From contig NZ_CALUYL010000025.1 of NCBI RefSeq assembly GCF_944324995.1, positions 1-49,506 of the forward strand: 49,506 bases of DNA, written 5' to 3'. The DNA is from an uncultured Mailhella sp. (GTDB lineage Bacteria; Desulfobacterota; Desulfovibrionia; Desulfovibrionales; Desulfovibrionaceae). Made by a program: the position numbers and the translations under genes. Positions 1 through 8,109 of the stretch are shown one piece after another (within the stretch, counting starts at the first letter, position 1; each line of letters begins with the position of its first letter). The notes under the pieces are model-generated. The model was not told the origin of the DNA and searched no databases. It was given only the letters and a program-made list of their open reading frames with translations.

Positions 1-160
1 GGCATAATCCCGTTCACCCTGTCCTGCCGAACCGGCGAAGCCGGGAGGCAGAACCAGGGGGGCGCGGGGGGAATTATTTCCCCCGCATGCCTTTCCTGCC
101 TTTCTGTCTTTTCTGCCTTTCCTGCCTTTCTGCCTTTCCTGCCTTTCCTTGGGCTCTTCC
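1..160 (+). repeat. Composite intergenic repeat, copy A
   Basis: This copy starts at or before the window edge. It contains a hairpin CCGGC-GAA-GCCGG at 32-44, then a run of G and C leading to a GGGGGAA/TTCCCCC palindrome at about 67-85, then a pyrimidine-rich tract built from CCTTTCCTG/CTTTCTG words to about 158. The same order of modules recurs at 33994-34130 and, inverted, at 49037-49163. No coding sense was found. Read from the minus strand it has the form of the tracts that follow stop codons elsewhere in the window, but no minus-strand gene ends here. Confidence 0.8.
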
Positions 161-223
161 GCTTGGAGGGGGATTAGGGTAGAGTTTTGGGGAAGGGCAG
201 GAAGTTCAGCAAGGAGGTTGGTC

Positions 224-322
224 ATGGACTGGATGGACAGTTTAGGCACGGTTCTGATTATTGTGCTGGCGCTGGTGGCGACCATGGTGATTCGCTGGGG
301 CGGGGGCACGACGTCGTGCTGA
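224..322 (+). CDS. Putative 32-residue single-span membrane peptide
   Basis: ATG at 224 follows an excellent AAGGAGG (211-217) at seven bases spacing and runs 32 codons to TGA. After a short polar start (MDWMDSLG) the peptide has a hydrophobic stretch at about residues 8-24, then R-W and a Gly/Thr-rich tail, as expected for a single transmembrane helix. There is no recognised family. The near-perfect ribosome-binding site and the correct placement of charged residues are the only evidence that it is real. It stands alone between the repeat at the window start and the lipoprotein gene. Confidence 0.45.
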   Translation: MDWMDSLGTVLIIVLALVATMVIRWGGGTTSC

Positions 323-622
323 TTCCGGGTTGATCCGCTGAGCATGCGTGACATGCGAAAGAACGACACGGAAGGAACGAAAAAGGACGAAGCGGGCAAG
401 GGGAGCGGGCAAAAGCGCTGACTGCGCACTTGCTCTCACATGCAAGCTGATTTATGCTCAAGGCTCCGGGCGTTATGACGTTCGGAGTCTTGTTTTTCCG
501 GATCGGCACCTTTCCGCTGTCGCGGCGGAACGGGGGGCGGGGTGCGTCTTTCGTTTGCGTTGCGGCTCGCCGTTCCGGCAATCCGGTGGGCCCGTTTGCC
601 CAGACGAACAAAGGATACCGCC
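323..622. other. Intergenic, no gene recognised
   Basis: About 300 bases between the small peptide and the lipoprotein gene. Several frames are open on both strands, but none has a ribosome-binding site or a recognisable protein. The promoter of the lipoprotein/gatCA region probably lies here, but no clear -35/-10 pair stands out. Confidence 0.5.
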
Positions 623-2350
623 ATGAAAGCCCGTTTTCGCCTTTTCCTTCTTCTTTCCGTGTGTCTTGCCATGCTTGTATCCGGCTGTTCGCTGCTGGAG
701 AAGCAGCGTCTGCCGTTCCAGAGGCAGGACGAAGTCACGATGTGGATCAACAGCATTGCCGGGCTCCCAGGCGTGGAACAGGGGCGGCGCGCCGAAATCG
801 TCTGGAAGAATCCTTCGTCCTCTCAGGCGCTGAAGATTCGCGCACTTTCCATTGCCGCGAGTCGTCCGGGCAGGCAGGGATATCCCGCCAGAAAGGAACT
901 TGCCTCGCTCTACGCCTCCGCCACGGCCGATCAGCGCTCCACCTGGGAAACCATGTACTGGGCCGACCTCGACGCCATGGACAGCGATTCCCTCAGAAAG
1001 CTTGCCTCGTCCGTGTCCGCCGATCAGGAAAAGAGCTTCCCCTGGAACCTCGTCATGCTCAAGGCCGCGCGTCGCGGTCTGGTTTCCGATCCTTCGGCGG
1101 TGCTCTCGCGGCTGTCCAATCCCATGCTCTACGCCTCTCCCTCCCTGCTCGGACTCGGACAGGTTCCTGAAGTGAGTCAGAGCGGCCCGGTGAGCGTGGC
1201 GCTCGTCATTCCTCAGACGGGTTCCGCCTCGGCCCTCGGCCGTCAGGTGGCCGCAGGCGCGCAGGCCGCCGTGGACGATCTGCGCCTCTCCGGCAAAAAC
1301 GTGGATCTGCGCATCATCGACACCGGCCTCACCGGATGGCAGCAGGCCGTGCAGTCGCTGCCGCCTCAGTTCGTGATGGTGGGCGGCCCGCTCATTCCCG
1401 GCCGCTACAAGGCCGTCAAGGCCGCCGCTTCCGGCCGCGCCCTCTTCTCCTTCACCGCGTCGCTGCCTTCCGGCGACGAAGGCGTGCGCGCCTGGCGCTT
1501 CTTCGCCAGCCCCGAAGATCAGATCAAGGCCCTGCTCGACGGCGCGTCCTCGCTCGGCATCACGTCGTTCGGTGTGTTCAGTCCCGGCGATTCCTACAGC
1601 AAGCGCATGGGCGGCCTGTTCATGCAGGAAGCCGCCGCCCGCGGCTACTCCGTGACCTCCGGCTCCTACACCGCCGGCCAAATGAACGCCTGGCCCAAGG
1701 AAGCCGGCGCCTTCGTGAAAACGCAGGTGGGCTCGCAGCGCGGCAGCATTCCCGTGGCCACCGCCGACTTTCAGGCCATCTTCCTGCCCGACAGCTGGAA
1801 AAACATGGACATGCTCGTCTCCAGCCTGCACTACAGCGGCGCGCAGAACCGTCTCATGATGGGAACCTCCATCTGGGAACAGAGCCTCGGCCCCACCAGC
1901 CGCAACAACGCCGCCACCTTCGCCCTCACCATTTTCCCCGGCGTGTGGAACGACAGACTTTCCGGCCCCGGCGTGAGCGCCTTCCGCAACGCCATGGCCG
2001 CCAAAAATCAGCGCACCGACGACTGGTCCGCCCTGGGCTTCGACTTCGTGCGCTTCGCCGCGGCCCTCAATCTGCAGCCCGGCTGGACTCCCGCTCAGCT
2101 CAACCGCGCCCTGGCCTCCGCGCCTTCCCTGGACTGGGCTTCCGCTCCCATGCGCTGGGACGCCTCGGGCAAGGCCAGCCGTCAGCTGTTCCTGTTCCAG
2201 CCTGCGTCCACCGGACACATTCCGGCCGACATGCAGACGATCAGAGACCGCCTCGCTTCCGGCGACCTCTCCGTTTCCGAACCCGCCGCGCCCGCCGCTC
2301 CTCAGCGGCCCGTGAGCTTCGATCAGCTCGTGGATTCCCTCAGCAAGTAA
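623..2350 (+). CDS. Penicillin-binding-protein activator (LpoA)-like lipoprotein
   Basis: A 575-residue lipoprotein. Residues 1-22 form a lipoprotein signal peptide ending in LVSGC, so Cys22 is the predicted lipidated residue. Residues about 40-180 look helical. From about 188 a periplasmic-binding-protein fold begins (VALVIPQTGSASALGRQV...) that resembles the Leu/Ile/Val-binding (Peripla_BP_6) domain of LpoA-type activators of penicillin-binding proteins. The ATG at 623 is chosen because it follows AAGGA at seven bases and starts the signal peptide; an open frame extends upstream but lacks these. By family it would act at the inner face of the outer membrane in peptidoglycan synthesis. A role as an ABC substrate-binding lipoprotein cannot be excluded, though no permease is adjacent. 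gatCA follow in the same direction. Confidence 0.75.
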   Translation: MKARFRLFLLLSVCLAMLVSGCSLLEKQRLPFQRQDEVTMWINSIAGLPGVEQGRRAEIVWKNPSSSQALKIRALSIAASRPGRQGYPARKELASLYASATADQRSTWETMYWADLDAMDSDSLRKLASSVSADQEKSFPWNLVMLKAARRGLVSDPSAVLSRLSNPMLYASPSLLGLGQVPEVSQSGPVSVALVIPQTGSASALGRQVAAGAQAAVDDLRLSGKNVDLRIIDTGLTGWQQAVQSLPPQFVMVGGPLIPGRYKAVKAAASGRALFSFTASLPSGDEGVRAWRFFASPEDQIKALLDGASSLGITSFGVFSPGDSYSKRMGGLFMQEAAARGYSVTSGSYTAGQMNAWPKEAGAFVKTQVGSQRGSIPVATADFQAIFLPDSWKNMDMLVSSLHYSGAQNRLMMGTSIWEQSLGPTSRNNAATFALTIFPGVWNDRLSGPGVSAFRNAMAAKNQRTDDWSALGFDFVRFAAALNLQPGWTPAQLNRALASAPSLDWASAPMRWDASGKASRQLFLFQPASTGHIPADMQTIRDRLASGDLSVSEPAAPAAPQRPVSFDQLVDSLSK

Positions 2351-2354
2351 CCAT

Positions 2355-2387
2355 GTTCCGCGCAACGCCCACAGCGCTGCGCGGAAC
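2355..2387 (+). terminator. Hairpin after the lipoprotein gene
   Basis: A perfect 10-bp stem GTTCCGCGCA (2355-2364) / TGCGCGGAAC (2378-2387) lies just after the lipoprotein stop codon. There is no U-run, so it may be a Rho-assisted or partial terminator or an mRNA 3' end protector. Confidence 0.5.
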
Positions 2388-2478
2388 GTCCCCGCGCGAA
2401 ACACTCAGCGCCCCCGACGCCGACGTCAACGCGCCAGTTTCGACAGAACAAACCACCCTGTAAAAGAGAAAAAACAGC

Positions 2479-2772
2479 ATGTCTCTCGACAAAAACGACT
2501 TTCTGCACCTGTGCCGCCTCTCCCGGCTGGCCCCGGATCCCGCCGCGCAGGAGGAAATGGCGCAGCAGTGCTCCAGCATTCTTGCCTACATGGACAAACT
2601 TTCCGAACTCGACACCACCGGCGTGGAACCTTTGTATTCGCCCGTGATTCATGAATGCGCCTTCCGCGACGACGTTGCCGTGCGCCGCTGCGACCGCGCC
2701 GACATCCTCGCCGGAGCTCCCGCCACCGACGGCGCGTTCTTCATTGTTCCCCGTATCGTGGAGGGAAAATAA
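2479..2772 (+). CDS. gatC: Asp/Glu-tRNA amidotransferase subunit C
   Basis: A 97-residue protein of the GatC family, the small subunit that braces GatA and GatB in the amidotransferase converting Glu-tRNA(Gln) (and, in many bacteria, Asp-tRNA(Asn)) to the amidated form. The conserved N-terminal helix (LCRLSRLAPDP) and the central YMDKLSELDTTGVEPLYSP segment are visible. It is followed with no gap by gatA (stop TAA 2770-2772, ATG 2773), so the two are translationally coupled. gatB is not in the window and must lie elsewhere. The gene implies that this organism relies on the indirect route for Gln-tRNA. Confidence 0.93.
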   Translation: MSLDKNDFLHLCRLSRLAPDPAAQEEMAQQCSSILAYMDKLSELDTTGVEPLYSPVIHECAFRDDVAVRRCDRADILAGAPATDGAFFIVPRIVEGK

Positions 2773-4242
2773 ATGGCCGAACTGTTTGAACTCTCCCTCT
2801 GCGAGGCCCGCGACGCCGTGCGCCGCGGCGAAACCAGCGCGGAAGAACTCACCGCCGCCTGCCTCAAGCGCATCAACGAAACCGAACCCAGAATCAACGC
2901 CCTGCTCGCCCGCCGCGACGAAGAGGCCCTGGAACAGGCCCGCGACATGGACAAAAATCGCCCGGCCGACCTCTCCGACAAGCCTCTCTGGGGCGTGCCC
3001 ATGACCGTGAAGGACGCCATTACCCTCAAGGGCCTCCCCACCACCGCCGCCTCGAAAATTCTGGAAGGATTCCTCTCCCCCTACGACGCCCTCGTGGTCG
3101 AACGCCTGAAACAGGCCGGAGCCGTCATTCTCGGCAAGAACAACATGGATGAATTCGCCATGGGTTCCACCACCGAGCACTCCGCCTACAAAACCACCGC
3201 CAACCCCTGGGATGTTGCCTGCGTGCCCGGCGGCTCCAGCGGCGGTTCCGCCGCCAGCGTGTCCGCCTGCCAGTGCTTCGCCTCCCTGGGCTCGGATACC
3301 GGCGGCTCCATCCGTCAGCCCGCCTCCCTGTGCGGCTGCGTCGGCATCAAGCCCACCTACGGACGCGTGTCCCGCTACGGCCTGCTCGCCTATGCTTCCT
3401 CCTTCGATCAGGTGGGCCCGCTCGCCCGCACCGTGGAAGACGCCGCCGCCGTGCTCCAGGTCATTGCCGGTCACGACGAACGCGACAGCACTTCCTCCCC
3501 CGTGCCCGTGCCCGACTACCACGCCGCCATGACCAGCCAGAACGACCTCTCCGGCCTCACCCTCGGCATGCCCCGCGAATTCTTCGGACACAAGGGCCTC
3601 GACGAAGGCGTGGCCGCCGCCTGCAACAAGGCCGTGGAAACCGCCAAAGAACTCGGCGCCAAGGTGGTGGAAGTCTCCCTGCCCCACACGGAATACTCCA
3701 TCGCCAGCTACTACATCCTCGCCGCCGCCGAAGCCAGCTCCAACCTCGCCCGCTACGACGGCGTGCGCTACGGACACCGCACCGCCAATCCCAAAAACCT
3801 CGAAGACATGTACACGAGCTCCCGCACCGAAGGCTTCGGCCCCGAAGTGCAGCGCCGTATCCTGCTCGGCTCCTACGTGCTCTCCGCCGGCTACTACGAC
3901 GCCTACTACCGCAAGGCCGCTCAGGTGCGCCGACTCATCCGGCAGGACTACCTCGACGCCCTCAATGCCTGCGACATGCTCCTCGCCCCCGTCTCCCCCG
4001 TCCCCGCCTGGCAGATGGGACACATGTCCGACGACCCGCTCCAGATGTACTTCATGGACATCTTTACCCTGTCCCTCAACCTCGCCGGCCTCCCCGGCCT
4101 CTCCATCCCCGTCGGTAAAAGCGGTCACCTCCCCGTCGGCATCCAGCTCATGGGCCGCGCCTTCGACGAAGGCCGACTCTTCCTCGCCGGCGACAAGCTC
4201 ACCCGCGCCCTCGGCACCCATAACCAGCACGCCCCTGTGTAA
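2773..4242 (+). CDS. gatA: Asp/Glu-tRNA amidotransferase subunit A
   Basis: A 489-residue amidase-signature protein, full length for GatA. It hydrolyses glutamine to supply ammonia to GatB. The Ser-cisSer-Lys triad is intact: Lys80 in MTVKDAI, Ser155 in GGSSGGS and Ser179 in GSDTGGS. The ATG abuts the gatC stop, so gatCA form one unit. The coding sequence is followed at once by a purine-rich GGCAGAAA tract, a palindrome and a long terminator hairpin. Confidence 0.96.
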   Translation: MAELFELSLCEARDAVRRGETSAEELTAACLKRINETEPRINALLARRDEEALEQARDMDKNRPADLSDKPLWGVPMTVKDAITLKGLPTTAASKILEGFLSPYDALVVERLKQAGAVILGKNNMDEFAMGSTTEHSAYKTTANPWDVACVPGGSSGGSAASVSACQCFASLGSDTGGSIRQPASLCGCVGIKPTYGRVSRYGLLAYASSFDQVGPLARTVEDAAAVLQVIAGHDERDSTSSPVPVPDYHAAMTSQNDLSGLTLGMPREFFGHKGLDEGVAAACNKAVETAKELGAKVVEVSLPHTEYSIASYYILAAAEASSNLARYDGVRYGHRTANPKNLEDMYTSSRTEGFGPEVQRRILLGSYVLSAGYYDAYYRKAAQVRRLIRQDYLDALNACDMLLAPVSPVPAWQMGHMSDDPLQMYFMDIFTLSLNLAGLPGLSIPVGKSGHLPVGIQLMGRAFDEGRLFLAGDKLTRALGTHNQHAPV

Positions 4243-4312
4243 AGGCAGAAAAGGCGGAAAGGCAGAAAAGACAAGAAAGACAGGAAAGGCATCGGGGGAG
4301 ATAATCTCCCCC
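4243..4312 (+). repeat. Purine-rich GGCAGRAA tract and palindrome after gatA
   Basis: Directly after the gatA stop comes about 47 bases made almost only of A and G with occasional C (AGGCAGAAAAGGCGGAAAGG...), followed by the palindrome GGGGGAGATAATCTCCCCC (4294-4312). The same combination follows pqiC at 33571, and related ones follow livF and the amidohydrolase gene. Confidence 0.85.
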
Positions 4313-4360
4313 AAAAATGCTGCGGGACGAACCCTCGCGGGTCCGTCCCGCAGCATTTTT
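4313..4360 (+). terminator. Strong intrinsic terminator after gatA
   Basis: A 17-bp perfect stem AAAAATGCTGCGGGACG (4313-4329) / CGTCCCGCAGCATTTTT (4344-4360), with a small inner stem ACCC-TCGC-GGGT. The U-run forms part of the right arm, so it could stop transcripts from either strand. A sister copy with a compensatory base change is at 33675-33713. Confidence 0.9.
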
Positions 4361-4534
4361 GGGGGAATCGGATGCGTTTTTCCCTCGTCTTCCTGCCTGT
4401 TTTTTGCCTTTCTTCTGCTCCGTTCCTCTTTCTGTCCGCGTTCCTCTCAGCATTGCTACACGCGCCGATTTCCCCGCTTTCAACATTTGAAAAGCACTTC
4501 CTTCGACACGGTCGGCCGGAAACCGCCAGCACAA

Positions 4535-4605
4535 GACACGCTGTACGGTCTGCGTGACTTGAACGACGGCGGCTGCGTTTAACGCCGGAAATGAATTCCG
4601 GCTAC
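4535..4605 (+). repeat. Dispersed ~70-bp intergenic repeat
   Basis: The segment from ACACGCTGTACGG to GCGTTTAACGCCGGAA...GAATTCCGG is found inverted at about 49260-49335 with scattered mismatches. It ends in a small palindrome around CCGGAAATGAATTCCGG. It has no coding sense and appears to be one module of the composite repeats of this genome. Confidence 0.7.
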
Positions 4606-4705
4606 TTACCGCCGTCGGCGGAATCAGGGGGGCGCGGGGGGAATTATTTCCCCCGCATGCCTTTCCTGCCTTTCCTGTCTTTCCTCTCTTCCTGCCTTTC
4701 CAGAG
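4606..4705 (+). repeat. Composite intergenic repeat, copy B
   Basis: Hairpin CCGCC-GTC-GGCGG at 4609-4621, then the G-rich palindrome region and the pyrimidine-rich CCTTTCCTG tract. It matches copy A from the hairpin onward. The hairpin arms differ from copies A, C and D but remain complementary. Confidence 0.8.
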
Positions 4706-4831
4706 CGGGGGAAGGGAAAGGGCCTTGACAGGGCGTGGGGTTTCCACGAAAACGCTTGTTATGTTTCAGGTACGGACGGAGGGATTCGTCCGGCGAATTC
4801 TCCCGGGAGGGAGGGGGCGGGGAAGGCAACC

Positions 4832-5992
4832 ATGAGCGGAAAAGCGTCTTCTCCGTTCATGAGTTTGCTTTCCGCGCATGATATGAACAGCTTCAAGCCC
4901 TATGCGGCCATGCCTTTTTATCCCGGCCCTGTTTCCGTTCATCCCGATGTTGCCCGCGCGCTTTCGCGCGACTACGCTCCGCCGCGCATGGGCACGGAAT
5001 ATCTTGAACTTTACAAGTCGGTACGCGTGCGACTTCAAAAAGTGCTCGGCACGAAGGAAGACGTGCTCATGGGCACGGGCGAAGGCATGCTTGTGTTGTG
5101 GGGCGCGCTCAAGAGCTTGCTGAAGCCCGGCGACACGGTGCTTACGGTGGGCACGGGCGTTTTCGGCGACGGCTTTGCTGACATGGCCGAAGTCATCGGC
5201 TGCAAGGCCGTGCGTATTTCCGAGCCCTACGACCAGACCATTTCCGCCTCCACGCTGGAAAAGGTGAAGGACGCCGTCAAGGAGCATCATCCGGTGCTCA
5301 TGACCGCCGTTCACTGCGAGACGCCTTCCGGCACGCTGAATCCGCTGGAAGAGCTCGGCCGTCTGAAAAAGGATCTCGGCGTTCCCTTCCTGGTGGTGGA
5401 CACCGTGGCCAGCGCGGGCGGCGCGCCCGTACACGCCGACGCATGGAATGCCGACTGCGTGCTCGGCGGCTCTCAGAAGTGCCTGGCCTGCCCGCCCGAC
5501 ATGAGCTTCATGAGCGTGAGCGAGGCTGCGTGGGAACGCGTGCGCGAAGTGAACTACACCGGCTATGATGCCATTCGTCCTTTCGATCACGCCATCGAAG
5601 ACCCCATGCGCTTCCCCTACACGCCCAACTGGTGGGGCGTGGCCGCGCTGGACGCTTCGCTTTCCGCGCTGGAAAAGGAAGGTCTCGAAAACGTGTTTGC
5701 CCGTCATGAAGCGGTGGCCCGTCAGTGCCGCGAAGGCGTGCAGGCGCTCGGTCTCTCGCTGTGGCCCGCCAAAGACGCCGTGAATTCCCCCACCGTGACC
5801 GCCATCCGCGTGCCCGAAGGCTGGGCCTGGAACGACTGGCGCGTTGCCCTGGCCGAACGCGGTCTGTACGTGGGCGGCAGCCTCGGCCCGCTCGCCGGCA
5901 AGGTGTTCCGCATGGGGCACATGGGAACCCAGGCCAACGCCGAAGCCATGACCTCGGCCCTCGCCGTCATGAAAGACATTCTCTCAAAATAA
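4832..5992 (+). CDS. Class V PLP aminotransferase (serine/alanine-glyoxylate type)
   Basis: A 386-residue fold-type I aminotransferase of the class V group that includes alanine-glyoxylate and serine-glyoxylate/pyruvate aminotransferases. The pattern FYPGPVSVHPDV at the start, the TGEGM segment, the metal-free VVDTVAS(A)GG region and Lys216 in GGSQKCLACPP (the PLP Schiff-base lysine) all fit. The ATG at 4832 follows a GGGAAGG stretch; a second Met about 22 residues in is a possible alternative start. The malic enzyme gene follows after 15 bases, so the two are probably co-transcribed and may link amino-acid deamination to pyruvate/malate. The substrate cannot be fixed from sequence. Confidence 0.85.
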   Translation: MSGKASSPFMSLLSAHDMNSFKPYAAMPFYPGPVSVHPDVARALSRDYAPPRMGTEYLELYKSVRVRLQKVLGTKEDVLMGTGEGMLVLWGALKSLLKPGDTVLTVGTGVFGDGFADMAEVIGCKAVRISEPYDQTISASTLEKVKDAVKEHHPVLMTAVHCETPSGTLNPLEELGRLKKDLGVPFLVVDTVASAGGAPVHADAWNADCVLGGSQKCLACPPDMSFMSVSEAAWERVREVNYTGYDAIRPFDHAIEDPMRFPYTPNWWGVAALDASLSALEKEGLENVFARHEAVARQCREGVQALGLSLWPAKDAVNSPTVTAIRVPEGWAWNDWRVALAERGLYVGGSLGPLAGKVFRMGHMGTQANAEAMTSALAVMKDILSK

Positions 5993-6007
5993 CAAAGGAT
6001 CAGATGC

Positions 6008-7351
6008 ATGAGCTACACCAAGGAAGACGTGCGCCGCTATCACGGCCTGCCCCGCCCCGGCAAAATTGAAGTGATGCCCAGCAAAAAGGCCACCACTCAG
6101 GACGACCTCACCCTCGCCTACAGCCCCGGCGTGGCCGAAGCCTGCCGCGACATCGTGGCCGACGAAGCCGCAGCCGCCAAACTCACCGGCCGCAGCAATC
6201 TCGTGGCTGTGGTCACCAACGGCACCGCGGTGCTCGGCCTCGGCAACATCGGACCGCTTGCGGGCAAGCCCGTCATGGAAGGCAAAAGCATGCTCTTCAA
6301 GCTCTTTGCCGACGTGGACGCCTTCGACATCGAACTCGACTGCTCCGATCCCGATCGCCTCATCGACATCGTGAAGGCTCTCGAACCCACCTTCGGCGGC
6401 ATCAACCTCGAAGACATCCGCGGTCCGGAATGCTTCTACATCGAGGAAGAGCTGAAAAAGTCCATGAACATTCCCGTGTTCCACGACGATCAGCACGGCA
6501 CGGCGGTCATTACCGGCGCGGCGCTCATGAACGCTTCGCGCATCACGGGCCGCGACATTGCCGACATGAAAATCGTCGTCATGGGCGCGGGAGCCGCCGG
6601 CATGGCATGCGCCCGCTTCTACGCCTCCATGGGCGTGAAGAAGGAAAACATTTCCATGTTCGACATCAAGGGGCTAATCCACACGGGCCGCACCGACCTG
6701 TCCGACGTGCAGATGACCTTCGCCCAGAAGGAACCCGCCCCCGGCGCGTCCATTGCCGATACCCTCTACGCCGCCATGGAAGGCGCCAACCTCTTCCTCG
6801 GCCTCTCCGGCCCGGGAACCCTCAAGCCCGACATGCTGAAGGGCATGGCCGAAAAGCCCGTAATCTTCGCCTGCGCCAATCCCGTGCCGGAAATCGGCTA
6901 TGAAGAGGCCAAGGCCGTGCGTCCCGACGCCATCATGGGCACGGGCCGTTCCGATTATCCCAATCAGGTGAACAACGTGTCCGGCTTCCCGTTCATCTTC
7001 CGCGGCGCGCTCGACGTGCGCGCAAGCAAGATCAACGAAGAAATGAAAATCGCCGCCGCCCGCGCTCTTGCCGATCTCGCCCTCGAACCCGTGCCCGAAG
7101 ACGTGCGCGCCGCCTATCACGGCCGCGACTTCACCTTCGGCCCGGAATACATCATTCCCATGCCGCTTGATCCGCGCATCATCGAATGGGTGGCCCCGGC
7201 CGTGGCCAAGGCCGCCGTGGACAGCGGCGTGGCCCGCGGCAGCATGGAAGACATCGGCGGCAGCGTGGAAGCCTACCGCCTCATACTGCGCGAACGCATG
7301 AGCAAGGCCAAGGCCCGCATGGCTTCCTACTGGGAAAGCTACAACAAATAA
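6008..7351 (+). CDS. NAD(P)-dependent malic enzyme
   Basis: A 447-residue malic enzyme of the short bacterial type (no phosphotransacetylase-like C-terminal domain as in MaeB). It decarboxylates malate to pyruvate and reduces NAD(P). Visible marks are the N-terminal [10 protein letters not shown] segment, the metal-site stretch NLEDI...[10 protein letters not shown], and the dinucleotide fold with [18 protein letters not shown] precedes the ATG. It lies 15 bases after the aminotransferase and ends at a good terminator (7390-7419). Cofactor preference (NAD or NADP) is not decidable by eye. Confidence 0.93.
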   Translation: MSYTKEDVRRYHGLPRPGKIEVMPSKKATTQDDLTLAYSPGVAEACRDIVADEAAAAKLTGRSNLVAVVTNGTAVLGLGNIGPLAGKPVMEGKSMLFKLFADVDAFDIELDCSDPDRLIDIVKALEPTFGGINLEDIRGPECFYIEEELKKSMNIPVFHDDQHGTAVITGAALMNASRITGRDIADMKIVVMGAGAAGMACARFYASMGVKKENISMFDIKGLIHTGRTDLSDVQMTFAQKEPAPGASIADTLYAAMEGANLFLGLSGPGTLKPDMLKGMAEKPVIFACANPVPEIGYEEAKAVRPDAIMGTGRSDYPNQVNNVSGFPFIFRGALDVRASKINEEMKIAAARALADLALEPVPEDVRAAYHGRDFTFGPEYIIPMPLDPRIIEWVAPAVAKAAVDSGVARGSMEDIGGSVEAYRLILRERMSKAKARMASYWESYNK

Positions 7352-7389
7352 ATCGGACGGCGCGGAAACGTCCCGCCTCTCGTGAACCG

Positions 7390-7419
7390 GGGCGCGTCCG
7401 TCATGGGCGCGCCCTTTTT
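7390..7419 (+). terminator. Intrinsic terminator after the malic enzyme gene
   Basis: Stem GGGCGCG (7390-7396) / CGCGCCC (7408-7414) followed by TTTTT (7415-7419). It ends the aminotransferase/malic enzyme unit and sits just before the ribosome-binding site of the next gene. Confidence 0.8.
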
Positions 7420-7435
7420 ACTGTACGGAGCTTTC

Positions 7436-7888
7436 ATGATCATACGCCTCATAGAACACCACAAAAAACGCTTTCTGCCCCTGCTTCTGGAAGCCGACGA
7501 ACAGGAAAACATGATAGAGCGCTATCTTGAGCGCAGCGAACTCTTCGTGGCCTTCGACGAAAAGGATGAAGCCGTGGCCGCCGCCGTGGTCACGAAGGAA
7601 GACGACGGCCTGTACGAACTCAAGAACATCGCCGTCGCCCCGGAACTGCGGAGGCAGGGCCTCGGCCGGGACATGATCGCTTTTCTTTTGAACCGCTACC
7701 GCGGCAAAGGCATGCTGCAGGTGGGCACCGGAGAGAGCGAGGCTACGCTCGGCTTCTACAACGCCTGCGGCTTCACCTTCTCCCATGTGGAAAAGGACTT
7801 CTTTACCAAGAACTACGATCACCCCATCGTGGAAGACGGCAAGGTGCTCCGGGACATGATCTATCTCAGGCAGCACCTTCCGGACTGA
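7436..7888 (+). CDS. GNAT-family N-acetyltransferase
   Basis: A 150-residue acetyltransferase domain. The acetyl-CoA binding motif appears as LRRQGLGRDMIAFLL after the beta-strand ELKNIAVAPE, and the FYNACGFTFSHVEKDFF segment is typical of the GNAT C-terminus. The ATG at 7436 is preferred because GGAG lies five bases upstream; a GTG at 7382 would place the preceding terminator hairpin inside the gene. Substrate unknown. It stands alone and converges on the rtcR-like gene. Confidence 0.85.
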   Translation: MIIRLIEHHKKRFLPLLLEADEQENMIERYLERSELFVAFDEKDEAVAAAVVTKEDDGLYELKNIAVAPELRRQGLGRDMIAFLLNRYRGKGMLQVGTGESEATLGFYNACGFTFSHVEKDFFTKNYDHPIVEDGKVLRDMIYLRQHLPD

Positions 7889-7948
7889 GCGCGCCTTCCC
7901 CGTCCGCCTTTTCAGCAGCAGACGCGACCACCCGCGTTTTGGCGGAGC

Positions 7949-8099
7949 GTCTGCATTGCCTGCGGGGCGGATCACCTGCTTTTCCGCAGGCAGGGCGTCT
8001 GCTTTTCTGACGGCGGATGGTCTGCCTTTTCCGCTGATGTTTTGTCTGCGTTTTCTGCCGAGGGATCGCCCGTATTTTCCGCCAACGGCTCGTCTGCGG
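7949..8099. repeat. Degenerate ~24-bp tandem repeat between converging genes
   Basis: Units beginning GTCTGC (or a variant) start at 7949, 7974, 7997, 8020, 8044, 8068 and 8092. The consensus is roughly GTCTGC-n-TTTTC-n-GC-n-GA-n-GG. Periods are 23-25 bases. The array fills the gap between the GNAT stop and the rtcR-like stop. Read in the GNAT frame it would give 8-residue units (SAFSAEGS-like), but a TGA separates it from that gene. Confidence 0.6.
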
Positions 8100-8109
8100 A
8101 GAGATGCCG

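Noticed and set aside
4723..4750. TTGACA upstream of the aminotransferase as a sigma-70 promoter
   Set aside because: The -35 hexamer is perfect, but no acceptable -10 lies 15-19 bases downstream.
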